DNA from: JAJYKC01 sp963823105
Lineage (GTDB): Bacteria; Acidobacteriota; Terriglobia; Bryobacterales; Bryobacteraceae
Length of the DNA stretch: 64,000 nucleotides
Assembly: GCA_963823105.1 (NCBI GenBank)
Contig: CAWGKC010000005.1
Location: 186,001-250,000, forward strand
Reading direction: 5' to 3'
The notes under the pieces are model-generated. The model was not told where the DNA came from. It saw only the letters and a list, made by a program, of their open reading frames with translations, and made no database searches. A program made the translations under genes and the position numbers. Below, one piece after another: positions 28,925 to 38,247 of the stretch. Numbering within the stretch: position 1 is the stretch's first letter; the number at the start of each line of letters is the position of its first letter.

Positions 28925-30918
28925 CTTTCCTCCCGATTCCCACCACTTCGGTCCTCGGATATTGCAGGCGCATCTTGCTCGGCACCAGGCAAACCAGCGT
29001 CCCAAACAGGATCACGTAGTACCCGATCCAAATCCAGGAGACCAGCGGGAAGACGTAGGCCTGGATCACGGCGTGGGTGTCGTCGTTCGAACGCGCGTAG
29101 TTGAGATACAGATCCTCGTTCAAGCGGCGCCGGATGGCGACTTCGGAGGTCGGTTGCTGGCTGACTTTGTAGATGCGCCGCTCCGGCTCCATCGTGCCCA
29201 GGGACTCGCCCCCGCGCGTCACCGCGATCAAGGCTCTACGCCAAATGTAGTTTTCGTTCTCGCCATCCTGCGTGCTGGTGAGAGTCAGATTGTAAGCGCC
29301 GAGGCGGAACGACGAGCCGGTGTTGACCTCGATCGTCGCGTTCTTGTTGAAGGCCGAGCCGGTGAAGCCGATGAACAAAAGAACGATTCCCATGTGGACG
29401 AGATATCCGCCGTAGCGGCGCGTATTGCGATGGGTCAATTCGATCGTCGCGGCGGGGAAGCTGGAGCCGCTCTTGGCGCGGATCGCGCTGGCGCCTTTGA
29501 AAAACTCCATGGCGATCGTCGCCGTAACGAACATGCAGAGGCCGAAGGAGATCAACGCGTAGGGATGCTCCCAGACGCCGAAACCCGCCAGCACGGCCAT
29601 CAGGACCACACCCGAAACGGACGGCCACAAGAACGCCCGCTTCAGGCTTTCGATGGAGCTGCGCCGCCATGCGACCAGCGGACCGACGCCGGTGAGGAAC
29701 ATCAGGAACAGGCCGATGGGGATCATCACGCGGTTGAAGAACGGCGCGTCGACGCTGATCTTGTCGCCGGTGACGGCTTCCGAGATCACCGGAAACAGCG
29801 TGCCCCACAGCACCGCGAAGCAGCTTGCCAGCAGCACGAGATTGTTAAACAGGAACGACGATTCGCGCGAGACCACGCCTTCGAGCGGCGCCTCGCTTTT
29901 CAGGTAGTCCAGCCGGCCGAGAATCAGATAAATCGACCAGCGCGATGCCGATGGCGAGGAAGGCGACGAAGTAATTGCCGATGCTCGATTGCGCGAAGGC
30001 GTGAACGGAGGAGACCAGGCCGGAGCGGGTCAGCATGGTGCCGAAGATGCACAGGAAGAACGTGGTGGACACCAGCACCATGTTCCACACCTTCATCATG
30101 CCCTTCTTCTCCTGCATCATCACCGAGTGCAGGAACGCCGTCGCCGTGAGCCACGGAAGAAAGGAAGCGTTCTCCACCGGGTCCCATCCCCAATAGCCGC
30201 CCCAGCCGAGGACGGAATACGCCCAGCCCGCGCCCAGCAGAATGCCGGTGCTTTGCAGCAGCCAGGTGACGATGGCCCAGCGCCGCGTGGTGTGAATCCA
30301 CGCCTCGCCCGGCTGCTTCACGATCAGCGACGAGATGGCGAAGGCGAACGGCACCACCGAGCCGACGTAGCCCAGATACAGCATGGGCGGATGGATCACC
30401 ATCGTCCAGTATTGAAGCAGCGGATTCAGGCCCTGGCCGTCCCCCACGTCGGTGATTCCCTTGCCGGCCATCAGCACCTGGAACGGGCTGGCGACGAAGG
30501 TGACCATCATCAGGAAGAAGCCCTCGGTGGTCATCAGGATCGCCGTGACGTACGGCATCAGGTTGCGCAGCTTGCGGCGGTTGGTGAAGACGACGATCGC
30601 CGAATACGTCGCCAGCAGCCAGCTCCAAAACAGCAGGGAACCTTCCTGGCCGCCCCACCAGGAGGTGAACTTGTAAACCGGCGCCATCGCGTGGTTAGAG
30701 TGGGAGGCGACGTAGGCGAGGCGGAAGTCGCCATGGATCAGCGAATAGACCAGGATGCCGGAGGCGGTGGTGACGAGCAGCCAGATGGCGTAAACGGCGC
30801 GCTCGGCGCTGGCCGCGAGGAAGATCTTCTTGCGAAGCCTCCCCACCACCGAGCCAATCACCGAATACACAGCCAGGCAAAATGCCAGCAGCAGGGCCAG
30901 GGCGCCTATGTTTTCCAT
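28905..30918 (-). CDS. ccmF: cytochrome c heme lyase subunit CcmF (contains a +1 frameshift)
   Basis: About 670 residues when one extra base near 29934 is skipped, the normal CcmF length. The first part has SWWGGQEGSLLFW, MVIHPPMLYLGYVG and the WWD motif WGGYWGWDPVENASFLPWL. The second starts with IYLILGRLDYLKSE, then VSRESSFLFNNLVLLASCF, and ends with HMGIVLLFIGFTGSAFN and a large periplasmic loop. CcmF with CcmH ligates heme to apocytochromes. As ccmF is essential for this system, the frameshift is more likely a consensus error than a dead gene. Confidence 0.9.
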
Positions 30919-30975
30919 GGGATCTAATCCACAGTATCTCAGGTTCTGAATCGGGCGACGCCCGACTGAATCCGG

Positions 30976-32304
30976 CTACTTCATCAGGTCGATAACCGCG
31001 GCGGTCATGACCGTTACGCCGGTGCGGATGGCCGGCTCGGGAACCGGGGCGAAGCGGCTGGAGTGAAGCGAGGGGAGGGGTTTGCCGGTGCGCTCGCTGT
31101 CGGCGATTTTTTCCGGGGCGACTGCGCCAAGGCGCATCATGAGGATGGGAATCTGGCGGCCTTCAAGTCCGAAAAGACCGAAGTCCTCGCTGCCCATGAC
31201 GGGCCGCGGTTCCAAGACGTTGTCTTTCCCGATCGCAGCGATGAGAGCTGTCCTCGTGCGGGCGGCGAGCGCGGGATCGTTGTATGTCGCCGGCACCACT
31301 TCGGTGTCGCTGACGGTGACGATGGGGGCGCGATCATCGGGGATCCCGGCGGCCAGCGCCACGCCAAGCGCGGTGCGTTTCAAGTCCGTAAGAATGTTCT
31401 CGCGCACCCGCTCGTCGAAGGCGCGGATCGACAATTGCAAATGCACGTCGTCGGGGATGATGTTGTGCTTGGAACCGCCGTGGATGGAACCGACGGTGAC
31501 CACGGCCGGGTCGAGCGGCGAAGTCTGGCGGCTGACGATGGTTTGGATCGCCAGGATATATTGCGCGGCCGCGACGATGGGATCTTTCGTCGCATCGGGC
31601 GCCGCGCCGTGTCCGCCGACGCCGCGAATGATCACGTCCACCGAGGTCGCTCCGGCCAGAATCGGACCCGGCGTCACGCCAACTTTGCCGGCCGCGATGG
31701 TCGCGTCGTCATGCAGTGCCAGGGCGTATTCCGGCCGGGGGAAGCGCGTGTACAGATCGTCGGCCAGCATCGCCCGCGCGCCGTCGATTCTCTCCTCCGC
31801 CGGCTGCCCGATCAACATCAACGTGCCGTGCCAGCGGTCCTTCATCGCGGCCAGCGTTCGCGCCGTGCCAAGAAACGTCGTCATGTGCAGGTCGTGCCCG
31901 CAGGCGTGCATCACGCCCACTTCGTTGCCCGCGTCGTCCTTCACGCGAACCGTGCTGGCGTAAGGCAGGCCGGTGTTTTCCGTCACCGGCAGCGCGTCCA
32001 TGTCGGTGCGCACCAGCACCACCGGACCGGCGCCGTTCTTCAGGATCGCCACGACTCCATAGCCGCGCGAACCGTCGGGGTATTTGCCGACACGTTCGGT
32101 TACGTCATAGCCGGCTTTGCGCAACTCACTCGCGAGAAACGCCGAAGTATGTTCCTCATGATGCGAAAGCTCGGGGTGTCGATGAAGATCGATATAAGTG
32201 GCGACGAGGCCCGGCACCTGCGGCTCGACGCGCGACGAAATGGCGGAATCGGCGGCCAGAATCGGAAGAGCGCTAAAGAGAACGGATGCGGCGAGCGCCT
32301 TCAC
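30976..32304 (-). CDS. exported M20D-family amidohydrolase/peptidase
   Basis: 442 residues with a signal peptide (about 1-18). Metal-site motifs: VRTDMDALPV, HACGHDLHM, the PAEE motif in GQPAEERIDG, and MGSEDFGLF; the dimerisation domain has GVGGHGAAPDATKDP. M20D enzymes hydrolyse N-acyl amino acids or peptide amides (hippurate hydrolase, IAA-amino acid hydrolase type). Its ATG overlaps the ccmE stop (ATGA), so it is translationally coupled inside the ccm operon between ccmE and ccmF, an unusual place. Confidence 0.9.
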   Translation of the reverse strand: MKALAASVLFSALPILAADSAISSRVEPQVPGLVATYIDLHRHPELSHHEEHTSAFLASELRKAGYDVTERVGKYPDGSRGYGVVAILKNGAGPVVLVRTDMDALPVTENTGLPYASTVRVKDDAGNEVGVMHACGHDLHMTTFLGTARTLAAMKDRWHGTLMLIGQPAEERIDGARAMLADDLYTRFPRPEYALALHDDATIAAGKVGVTPGPILAGATSVDVIIRGVGGHGAAPDATKDPIVAAAQYILAIQTIVSRQTSPLDPAVVTVGSIHGGSKHNIIPDDVHLQLSIRAFDERVRENILTDLKRTALGVALAAGIPDDRAPIVTVSDTEVVPATYNDPALAARTRTALIAAIGKDNVLEPRPVMGSEDFGLFGLEGRQIPILMMRLGAVAPEKIADSERTGKPLPSLHSSRFAPVPEPAIRTGVTVMTAAVIDLMK

Positions 32305-32729
32305 ATTGCCGCCCGGTTTTGCAGAGCATTCTTGTTCTGCACCGGTTTGGACTGATATTTAGAGGCGCACTTGGCCTGGACTTTGTTCGCTTCGAAAACC
32401 CCGTCGCGTCCCAGACGGCCGTCGGCGAGCGCTTGCGAGCCGTCGCGGAACGTGTCGGGCAATGGATCGATCCCGTTGTAGACAACGTTCAACGTGCGGG
32501 TGTCTTGTTTTAGGACGAAGTGAACCTCGCCGGCTTTGCGGACGATCGATCCGGGCTGGACGTCGCCGCCGACGCGAATCCGTTGGCCTTCGGCGCGGCC
32601 GCCCATTGAGGCAAGCTCGGAGATCGTCTTGTAGTACGTCTTGCTTTCGCCGACGCCGCTCACCGCCAGCCACGCCAGGACGCCGAGAATGGCCGCCACC
32701 AAGCCCCCGAACTTGAGGTAATTTTTCAT
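32301..32729 (-). CDS. ccmE: heme chaperone CcmE, CxxxY variant
   Basis: 142 residues. N-terminal membrane anchor (GLVAAILGVLAWLAV); OB-fold core with RIRVGGDVQPGSI, FVLKQDTRTLNVVYNGIDPLPDTFRDG and FEANKVQAKCASKY. Cys121 stands where the covalent heme-binding histidine of HxxxY CcmE would be, and Tyr125 is kept. Cysteine-type CcmE is known from archaea and Desulfovibrio (system I*). Upstream distance to the phosphatase gene is 45 bases; downstream overlaps the amidohydrolase by 4. Confidence 0.92.
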   Translation of the reverse strand: MKNYLKFGGLVAAILGVLAWLAVSGVGESKTYYKTISELASMGGRAEGQRIRVGGDVQPGSIVRKAGEVHFVLKQDTRTLNVVYNGIDPLPDTFRDGSQALADGRLGRDGVFEANKVQAKCASKYQSKPVQNKNALQNRAAM

Positions 32730-32774
32730 TTCCTAAGGCTCCTAAAACCTCAGTATAGCGCCGGGCGGGCTGGT

Positions 32775-34343
32775 TTAATGCCCCACTATTTCGGGCAGCG
32801 CCTCGCCGAACGCCCCGCTCGGAGGCTCGACGTCGAAGAAGGCCGCAAGCGTGGGAGCGACGTCGTTCACCGTGATGTTCCGGCGATAAACGCCCGCCCG
32901 GATACCGGGTCCAAAGAAAATCACCGGAACGTGCGTGTCGTAGCCGTAGGGCGATCCATGCGTGGTGCCGCGCGTGGCGCCGTGTCCGGAGAAAATGTAA
33001 TACGGCTCCGGCAGGACGAAGACGTCGCCCGAACGCGGGCCATAGTATCCATTGCGCATCGCGCGGCCGACGGTGTCGGCGGTGTCCGCGCCCGCTTCCA
33101 TTTCATCCCTCGTATACACACGCGCGATGTGCGGGAAGGCCCTGGCCGCATCCGCCAAAACGCGGCGGGCGTCTTTGGCATCCACCTTGTGCGCGGCTAG
33201 TGCTTCGTAATCGAGATACAGCGTTGCGCCGGTGTTGGGGACCAGCCATTGGCCCTGGCCGAACTTGTCCTCGAGCGCCTTCTTCACAGTGGCGAGGAAC
33301 TCCGTTGCATCCAGCCGTCCGCCCGGCATCTTGCGCGCCGCGTTCACCTCTGGCACCGGCGCTACGCCGTGATCGGCCGTGAGCACCACCAACATTTTTC
33401 CCGCGCCGAGACGCGCGTCGATGAAATCGAGCAGCTTGCCCAGCGTCCGGTCGGTGCGAATCGAGATATCGCGTACCTCGGGCGAATCCGGCCCCAGCGC
33501 GTGGCCCACATAGTCGTTCGAGGAGAAACTTATGGTCAGCACGTCCGTGCCCGGGTGAGTCCCCAGCGCCTCGTGCTCCAACGCCTGTTCGGCGAACGTT
33601 TCGAGCATCTCGTTGCCGAAAGGCGTCGCCTCCAACGTGCGGCACGCGCGCGGCCCATGTCCTTCGGCCATCGAGCAAAACGGCGGGTCGCCCGGCTTGG
33701 CGTCGAGCGCCCGCCACGCGGCGCTCTTGTATTTCGCGGCGGGCTGCGCGTCGTCGAATTGCTGGACCCAGGCGGGCAACGCCGCCTCATAGTAAGTGCT
33801 ACTAACAAAATGCCCGCTCGCCTCGTCGAACCAGTAAGCGGCGTCGGCCATGTGGCCCGGCGGCAGAATGGCGCTACGGTCCTTAATCGAAATGCCGATG
33901 GCCTTCGACGTCTTCCCGGCGATTTTCATCTCGTCGGGAACGGCGCTCACCAGCAGCCGCCGGGGCGAAGCGCCGACCTGTCCCGCGGAGCCCCCAAGAA
34001 GCTGCGTGTCCGTATCGGAGACGCTGGTGACCATGCGCTTGGAAGTGCGGTCGTACCATTCGTTGCCGGCGATCCCGCTCACCGAAGGCGTGGCGCCGGT
34101 GAGCACGGTGGAATGCCCGATCGCCGTCACCGTGGGTACGTGCATGTAGTGCGCGTTGGTAAACACCGCCCCGTGTTCCAGCAGGCGCGCAAACCCGCCG
34201 CGATACTCGGCGCGGAAGCGCGTCAGATAGTCGTAACGGAACTGGTCGATAACGACGACGAGCAGCAATTTCGGTTTTGGGGCCGGCGATTGCGCGGCGA
34301 GTGAGACGGCGCACAACAGGAGCGATAGGAAGCGGCGTGGCAT
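32775..34343 (-). CDS. PafA-like periplasmic alkaline phosphatase
   Basis: 522 residues with a signal peptide (about 1-18). Alkaline-phosphatase superfamily metal motifs: VVIDQFRYDYL (N-terminal Asp), nucleophile region VPTVTAIGHSTVLTG (Thr71/Thr73 candidates), LTADHGVAPVPE and a late His in GSPYGYDTHVPVIFFG. Asn94 in AGNEWYD and the K154-D155-R156 triad match the residues that make PafA (Elizabethkingia type) a phosphate monoesterase rather than a diesterase. Likely constitutive periplasmic phosphatase. Upstream of ccmE, same strand. Confidence 0.88.
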   Translation of the reverse strand: MPRRFLSLLLCAVSLAAQSPAPKPKLLLVVVIDQFRYDYLTRFRAEYRGGFARLLEHGAVFTNAHYMHVPTVTAIGHSTVLTGATPSVSGIAGNEWYDRTSKRMVTSVSDTDTQLLGGSAGQVGASPRRLLVSAVPDEMKIAGKTSKAIGISIKDRSAILPPGHMADAAYWFDEASGHFVSSTYYEAALPAWVQQFDDAQPAAKYKSAAWRALDAKPGDPPFCSMAEGHGPRACRTLEATPFGNEMLETFAEQALEHEALGTHPGTDVLTISFSSNDYVGHALGPDSPEVRDISIRTDRTLGKLLDFIDARLGAGKMLVVLTADHGVAPVPEVNAARKMPGGRLDATEFLATVKKALEDKFGQGQWLVPNTGATLYLDYEALAAHKVDAKDARRVLADAARAFPHIARVYTRDEMEAGADTADTVGRAMRNGYYGPRSGDVFVLPEPYYIFSGHGATRGTTHGSPYGYDTHVPVIFFGPGIRAGVYRRNITVNDVAPTLAAFFDVEPPSGAFGEALPEIVGH

Positions 34344-34557
34344 GGGAAATGGGGCGAACGTCGATTATCGCACCGGCGCCGCGGCGGCCGCCCGAGCCTC
34401 AAATGTTAAACTTTCTTCTGATTCGCAACACTTCCGGGTCCCCGGCGGTCCAACCTAATGAGCGCACTGTTGCGCCCGGTCGCGATCGGCCCGAGATTCG
34501 ACACGCGGGGATCGCTGAATTTGGAATTCGAATCACGAACTCAAGGAGACTCTCTCG

Positions 34558-35004
34558 ATGAAAAGCACTTTCGCAACCTGGATCTTTAGCGCGGCGCTGC
34601 TCGCCGGATGCACCGCCATGGCCGCGGCGCAGGACAATTCCGACACGGTGAACGGCCCCAAGGGCGGATCGGTCACCCGCACCAAGGACACCGGTCCGAA
34701 CGGCGGCGGCGTCCGACGTAAGAACGCCACCGGACCCAATGGCGGGTCGGTAACCCGTCAAGCCGTCACCGGCCCCAACGGCGGCAGTGTCGATCAGAAG
34801 AAAGTCACCGGCGACGATGGCGGAGGCGTCACCAAGTCCGTGGTCACGGGCAAGAACGGCGGAAGCGTCGATCAGCGCAAAATCACCGGCCCGAACGGCG
34901 GCTCCGTCACCAAGCAGAAAATTACCGGGAAGAACGGCCATTCCATCGAACGCAAGGTAATCACCGGACCTAAGGGCCACAAGGTCGTTAAGGTCAAGCG
35001 CTAA
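34558..35004 (+). CDS. secreted protein made of nine 13-residue repeats
   Basis: 148 residues, start at ATG 34558 preceded by AAGGAGAC. Signal peptide 1-24 (ends AAAQ). The remaining sequence is nine tandem units with consensus [VI]TGPNGGSVTRQK, all 13 residues (39 bp), becoming more basic at the C terminus (HKVVKVKR). There is no cysteine in the mature protein and no recognised domain. The regular Gly-rich period suggests a beta-solenoid or extended filament; the alternating Lys/Arg-rich and Gly-rich faces could bind acidic polymers. Function unknown. Confidence 0.7.
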   Translation: MKSTFATWIFSAALLAGCTAMAAAQDNSDTVNGPKGGSVTRTKDTGPNGGGVRRKNATGPNGGSVTRQAVTGPNGGSVDQKKVTGDDGGGVTKSVVTGKNGGSVDQRKITGPNGGSVTKQKITGKNGHSIERKVITGPKGHKVVKVKR

Positions 35005-35054
35005 CCGAACCCGCCGGGTTGGGCGTATTCGTTCAGCCCGGCGGACCGCGCTTG

Positions 35055-35549
35055 TTAGTGGCCCGAATTCAATCGCCGCTCGTCCCCGGAACCACCCACC
35101 GTCCAATGTTCTCCATCATTCGACTGCGCCTGCTCGAAGTGAATCCGGTCTTTTCCGGTAAATAAGTTCGTCGTCCGGAAGTAAGTCGTTTTCGCGCCGT
35201 CCACGTCTTTTCCCAGGAACGTCCAATGGTCGCCCTGAATCTCTAACTCGCCTCGCCCTTGCGCATGGCCATCCGGCGTCAACGCCTGCGTGAAATAGTG
35301 TCCCTGCGTCTCCGCCGGAACAAACATCACCAACGCCACGATCTTCCCGTTCACCGTCTGTTGACATCCGAAATATTTTCCGATCGTCGCGCAAGTGTTC
35401 GATAGGCGATCCGGCTTCGCTCCCGCCGCCAGAGCCTTCGGCGTCACCTCCCAATCCCCCTGGTACAACCACAGCGGCGCGTAAATCGGATCCGTCGCGC
35501 TCCCCGCCGCGCCCATCCACGCCAAAATCGTCCACGCCATCCAGTGCAT
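35055..35549 (-). CDS. secreted hypothetical protein (DUF1579-like plan)
   Basis: 164 residues with an N-terminal signal peptide (about 1-19). It has a single beta domain starting LWLYQGDWEV, with two cysteines (NTCATIGKYFGCQQ) likely forming a disulfide, and strand pairs such as GELEIQGDHWTFLGKD. The 'a-GDWEv' opening and alternating strands resemble small lipocalin-like DUF1579-type proteins, but the match is from memory of the pattern only. It is divergent from the gene that follows, overlapping its leader. Confidence 0.55.
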   Translation of the reverse strand: MHWMAWTILAWMGAAGSATDPIYAPLWLYQGDWEVTPKALAAGAKPDRLSNTCATIGKYFGCQQTVNGKIVALVMFVPAETQGHYFTQALTPDGHAQGRGELEIQGDHWTFLGKDVDGAKTTYFRTTNLFTGKDRIHFEQAQSNDGEHWTVGGSGDERRLNSGH

Positions 35550-35620
35550 CGTCTTCCCTCCCGCTCAGACGATGCTACCGCGTCCTCCTGCTCCGGCGCT
35601 TCTGATATAACGGATGCGTT

Positions 35621-36218
35621 ATGGCTGGACAAGGAATCGAACGCCGCGCCTGGCTTCGCGCCGTCACCACCGCAGCCTCCGTCGCTGCCTTCCCCGGGTT
35701 TCAACGTTGGTGCTTTCGCCTTTCAATCTCCTGAGGGCGCCGCCCAAATCCGCCCCGCCGCCTACGCCCCGCGCTTCTTCACCGCCGCCGAATTCCGCCT
35801 GCTCGATCGCTTGGCGGAGATCGTCCTGCCCGGAGCCGGACCCGCCGGCGCCGCCGAGTTCATCGACGTCATGGCGACCTCCGATCCCGCTCTTCAGTTC
35901 CCGTTCCGTTACGGCTTGGATTGGATCGACGCCCACTCCCGCGGCCTTCACGGCGCCGCGTTCCTCGCATCCACCCCGGAACAACAAATCGAAATCCTCA
36001 CTCCGCTCGCCTATCGCGCTAAACATCGAACCGGCGAGGAAGACGGGCGCGCCTTCTTCCATCTCCTGCGCCAATACACGGTCATGGGTTACTACACCAC
36101 CCGCGCCGGCATGGAGGAACTCGACGATCCCAGCCTTCGCTTCTACTCCGAATCGCCCGGCTGCCCCGACCCTTCCGACCCAGCCCACCTCCACTCCGCA
36201 CCGGCGGCGCGCGCATGA
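35621..36218 (+). CDS. gluconate 2-dehydrogenase subunit 3-like protein (contains a +1 frameshift)
   Basis: The ATG at 35621 starts a Tat-type leader (GIERRAWLRAVTTAASVAAFPGF, twin Arg). After RWCF, one extra C near 35717 must be skipped to enter AFQSPEGAAQI and the conserved body PRFFTAAEFRLLDRLAEIVLPGA, then GRAFFHLLRQYTVMGYYTT. These are typical of the small subunit that carries the flavoprotein partner across the membrane by hitch-hiking. The restored length is about 198 residues. The stop overlaps the ATG of the GMC gene (ATGA). An alternative open start at 35544 lacks a leader and is unlikely. Confidence 0.8.
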
Positions 36219-37879
36219 GCGCCGTCTACGATGTCGTCGTCATCGGCACCGGAGCCGGCGGAGGCATGGCCATCCACACTCTCTGTCAAGCCGGTCTCAA
36301 AGTCTGCGCCCTCAACGCCGGCCGCGCGCTCGATCCCAAGAAGGATTTCCGCAACCATCGCCAACCCTACGACATGAAGTTTCGCGGCTTCGGCGATCCC
36401 GCCAAGCGCGCCCAATCCTACGGCTACATGGACAACGAGTATGTCCCCGGCGTCTGGGAGCACGAGATCGCCTACACCACCGCTCCCGGAACCACGTGGC
36501 TTTGGCCTCGCTGCTTCGCCGTCGGCGGCAAGACGAATTTTTGGGGACGCTCCGCCGCGCGCTTCTCCGAAATCGACTTCCGCGCCGCCAGCCGCGACGG
36601 CTTCGACCTCGATTGGCCCGTCACTTACTCCGAGATCGCTCCTTATTACTCCCGCGCCGAGCGTATGATCGGTGTCGCCAGCACCATACAGAACCGCCCC
36701 AGTAACCCCGACGGCGACTATCTTCCGCCGATGAAGCTTCGCTGCTTCGATTACCTGCTGAAAGCCGGTGCGGATAAAATCGGCGTACCGTATCTGCCGG
36801 ATCGCCTCGCCCAACTTACTGTCGCCCACAACGGCCATCCCGCCTGTCACTATTGCGGTAACTGCACCGAAGGATGCGACACCGGCTCGTTCTTCTCCTC
36901 GCCCTGGTTCTTTCTCCCCGAGGCACACAAAACCGGCAATCTCGAACTGCGCACGAACGCCCTCGCCAAAAACATCTTAGTCGGCGATGACGGACGCGCC
37001 GCCGGCGTCTCCTACATAGACCGTCATTCGAAACAGGAAGTCGAAGTCCGCGCCAAGGCCGTCGTCGTCTCCGCCTCCTGCGTCGAATCCGCCCGCATCT
37101 TACTCAACTCCAAATCCCGTCACTGGCCCAATGGCATCGCTAACTCCAGCGGCCAGGCTGGCCGCAATCTTTGCGATCACTTATACGGCGGCTCCGGCCG
37201 CGGCTTTCTCCCCCAACTCCTCGGCCACCCCAGCATGCCCGACAACGTCTCCTCCAGCCAGGTTGTCTGGATGCCCCGCTGGCAAAACCTCGCTAACCCG
37301 CGCGAGGAGAAGTTCATCCGCGGTTACTCCATTTACCCCAGCGGCGGCTGCTCCGGCTTCCCCGGTTACTACTCCGACATCGAAGGCTTCGGCGCTTCCT
37401 TCAAACGCGAGATCAAGCGCCGCTATCCCACCCCCGTCGATTTCACCATCCAGGCGCCCTCTCAACGCTCCGATCGAAACTACGTCGACATCGATCCCGA
37501 GGCGAAGGATGTTTACGGCATCCCCACCGCCCGCATCCATTTCGAATGGGACGCCAATACGTTGCTCATGTGGGAGCACTCCAAGCACGTCATTGAAGAT
37601 CTGATCCGCGCCTCCGGCGGCGACTATCTCGGCGCTTCCACCGAACCCCAAGTCCCTGGCTGGAGCCTCCACGAAACCGGAACCCTGCGCATGGGCAAGG
37701 ACCCGCGCCACTCCGTCACCAACGCCTTCGGCCAAACCCACGACGTCGCCAATCTCTACGTCTGCGACGCCAGCGTCTTCCCCAACTGCACCGACAAGAC
37801 GACCACTCTTTCGATCCTGGCCTTCTCCCTTCGAACCTCCGAACACCTCATCGAGCAGTTCCGCGCCCAGGCGCGCTAA
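36215..37879 (+). CDS. GMC-family FAD oxidoreductase (gluconate/glucoside dehydrogenase large subunit type)
   Basis: 554 residues. FAD-binding GTGAGGGMA (11-19); the active-site pair is near the C terminus, His in SLHETGTLRMG and Asn in SVFPNCTDKTTTLS. A cysteine cluster C211-x2-C214-x2-C217-x3-C221 resembles the Fe-S-type cluster of FAD-dependent glucose and sorbitol dehydrogenases. No own signal peptide, so export would depend on the Tat leader of the coupled small subunit. Probably oxidises a sugar or sugar alcohol in the periplasm. Codons end mostly in C, unlike the G-ending choice in neighbouring genes. Confidence 0.9.
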   Translation: MSAVYDVVVIGTGAGGGMAIHTLCQAGLKVCALNAGRALDPKKDFRNHRQPYDMKFRGFGDPAKRAQSYGYMDNEYVPGVWEHEIAYTTAPGTTWLWPRCFAVGGKTNFWGRSAARFSEIDFRAASRDGFDLDWPVTYSEIAPYYSRAERMIGVASTIQNRPSNPDGDYLPPMKLRCFDYLLKAGADKIGVPYLPDRLAQLTVAHNGHPACHYCGNCTEGCDTGSFFSSPWFFLPEAHKTGNLELRTNALAKNILVGDDGRAAGVSYIDRHSKQEVEVRAKAVVVSASCVESARILLNSKSRHWPNGIANSSGQAGRNLCDHLYGGSGRGFLPQLLGHPSMPDNVSSSQVVWMPRWQNLANPREEKFIRGYSIYPSGGCSGFPGYYSDIEGFGASFKREIKRRYPTPVDFTIQAPSQRSDRNYVDIDPEAKDVYGIPTARIHFEWDANTLLMWEHSKHVIEDLIRASGGDYLGASTEPQVPGWSLHETGTLRMGKDPRHSVTNAFGQTHDVANLYVCDASVFPNCTDKTTTLSILAFSLRTSEHLIEQFRAQAR

Positions 37880-37880
37880 A

Positions 37881-38201
37881 TTAACTGTGCGTCATGCGGG
37901 AGCGGATGCGGCGGGCGAGTTTCTCGATCTCCTCGGTCTTGTGAATCGAGGCGATGGAAAGGACGTATTGTTCGTTCTTTTCGAGATCGGTTTCGAGATC
38001 GCGGGCGATTTTGACCATTTCCTTGCAATCGGCGAGCGATTTGCCGTACTCGTACTTGAGGATTTCGTCGCGCTGGAGCTTGCCGTTGGGGAGGCGGACG
38101 GGATCTTCGTCGAGAGGGCTGGCGTCGTGCGTGGGCGGTTGAGACTGCGCCGCGACGAGGGCCGGCAGGACGCTGGAGAGAATCACCCGGCGGGTTGGCA
38201 T
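37881..38201 (-). CDS. exported small hypothetical protein
   Basis: 106 residues with a signal peptide (about 1-18, twin-Arg-like TRRVILSSVLPALVAAQ). The mature part is a single long charged helix region, including EILKYEYGKSLADCKEMVKIARDLETDLEKNE, probably coiled coil, with one cysteine. It begins two bases after the end of the convergent GMC gene. Family not recognised. Confidence 0.6.
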   Translation of the reverse strand: MPTRRVILSSVLPALVAAQSQPPTHDASPLDEDPVRLPNGKLQRDEILKYEYGKSLADCKEMVKIARDLETDLEKNEQYVLSIASIHKTEEIEKLARRIRSRMTHS

Positions 38202-38247
38202 CCTGTTATTAGTCTAGCGAACACCGCGGATGGGATAATAGCGGGTT

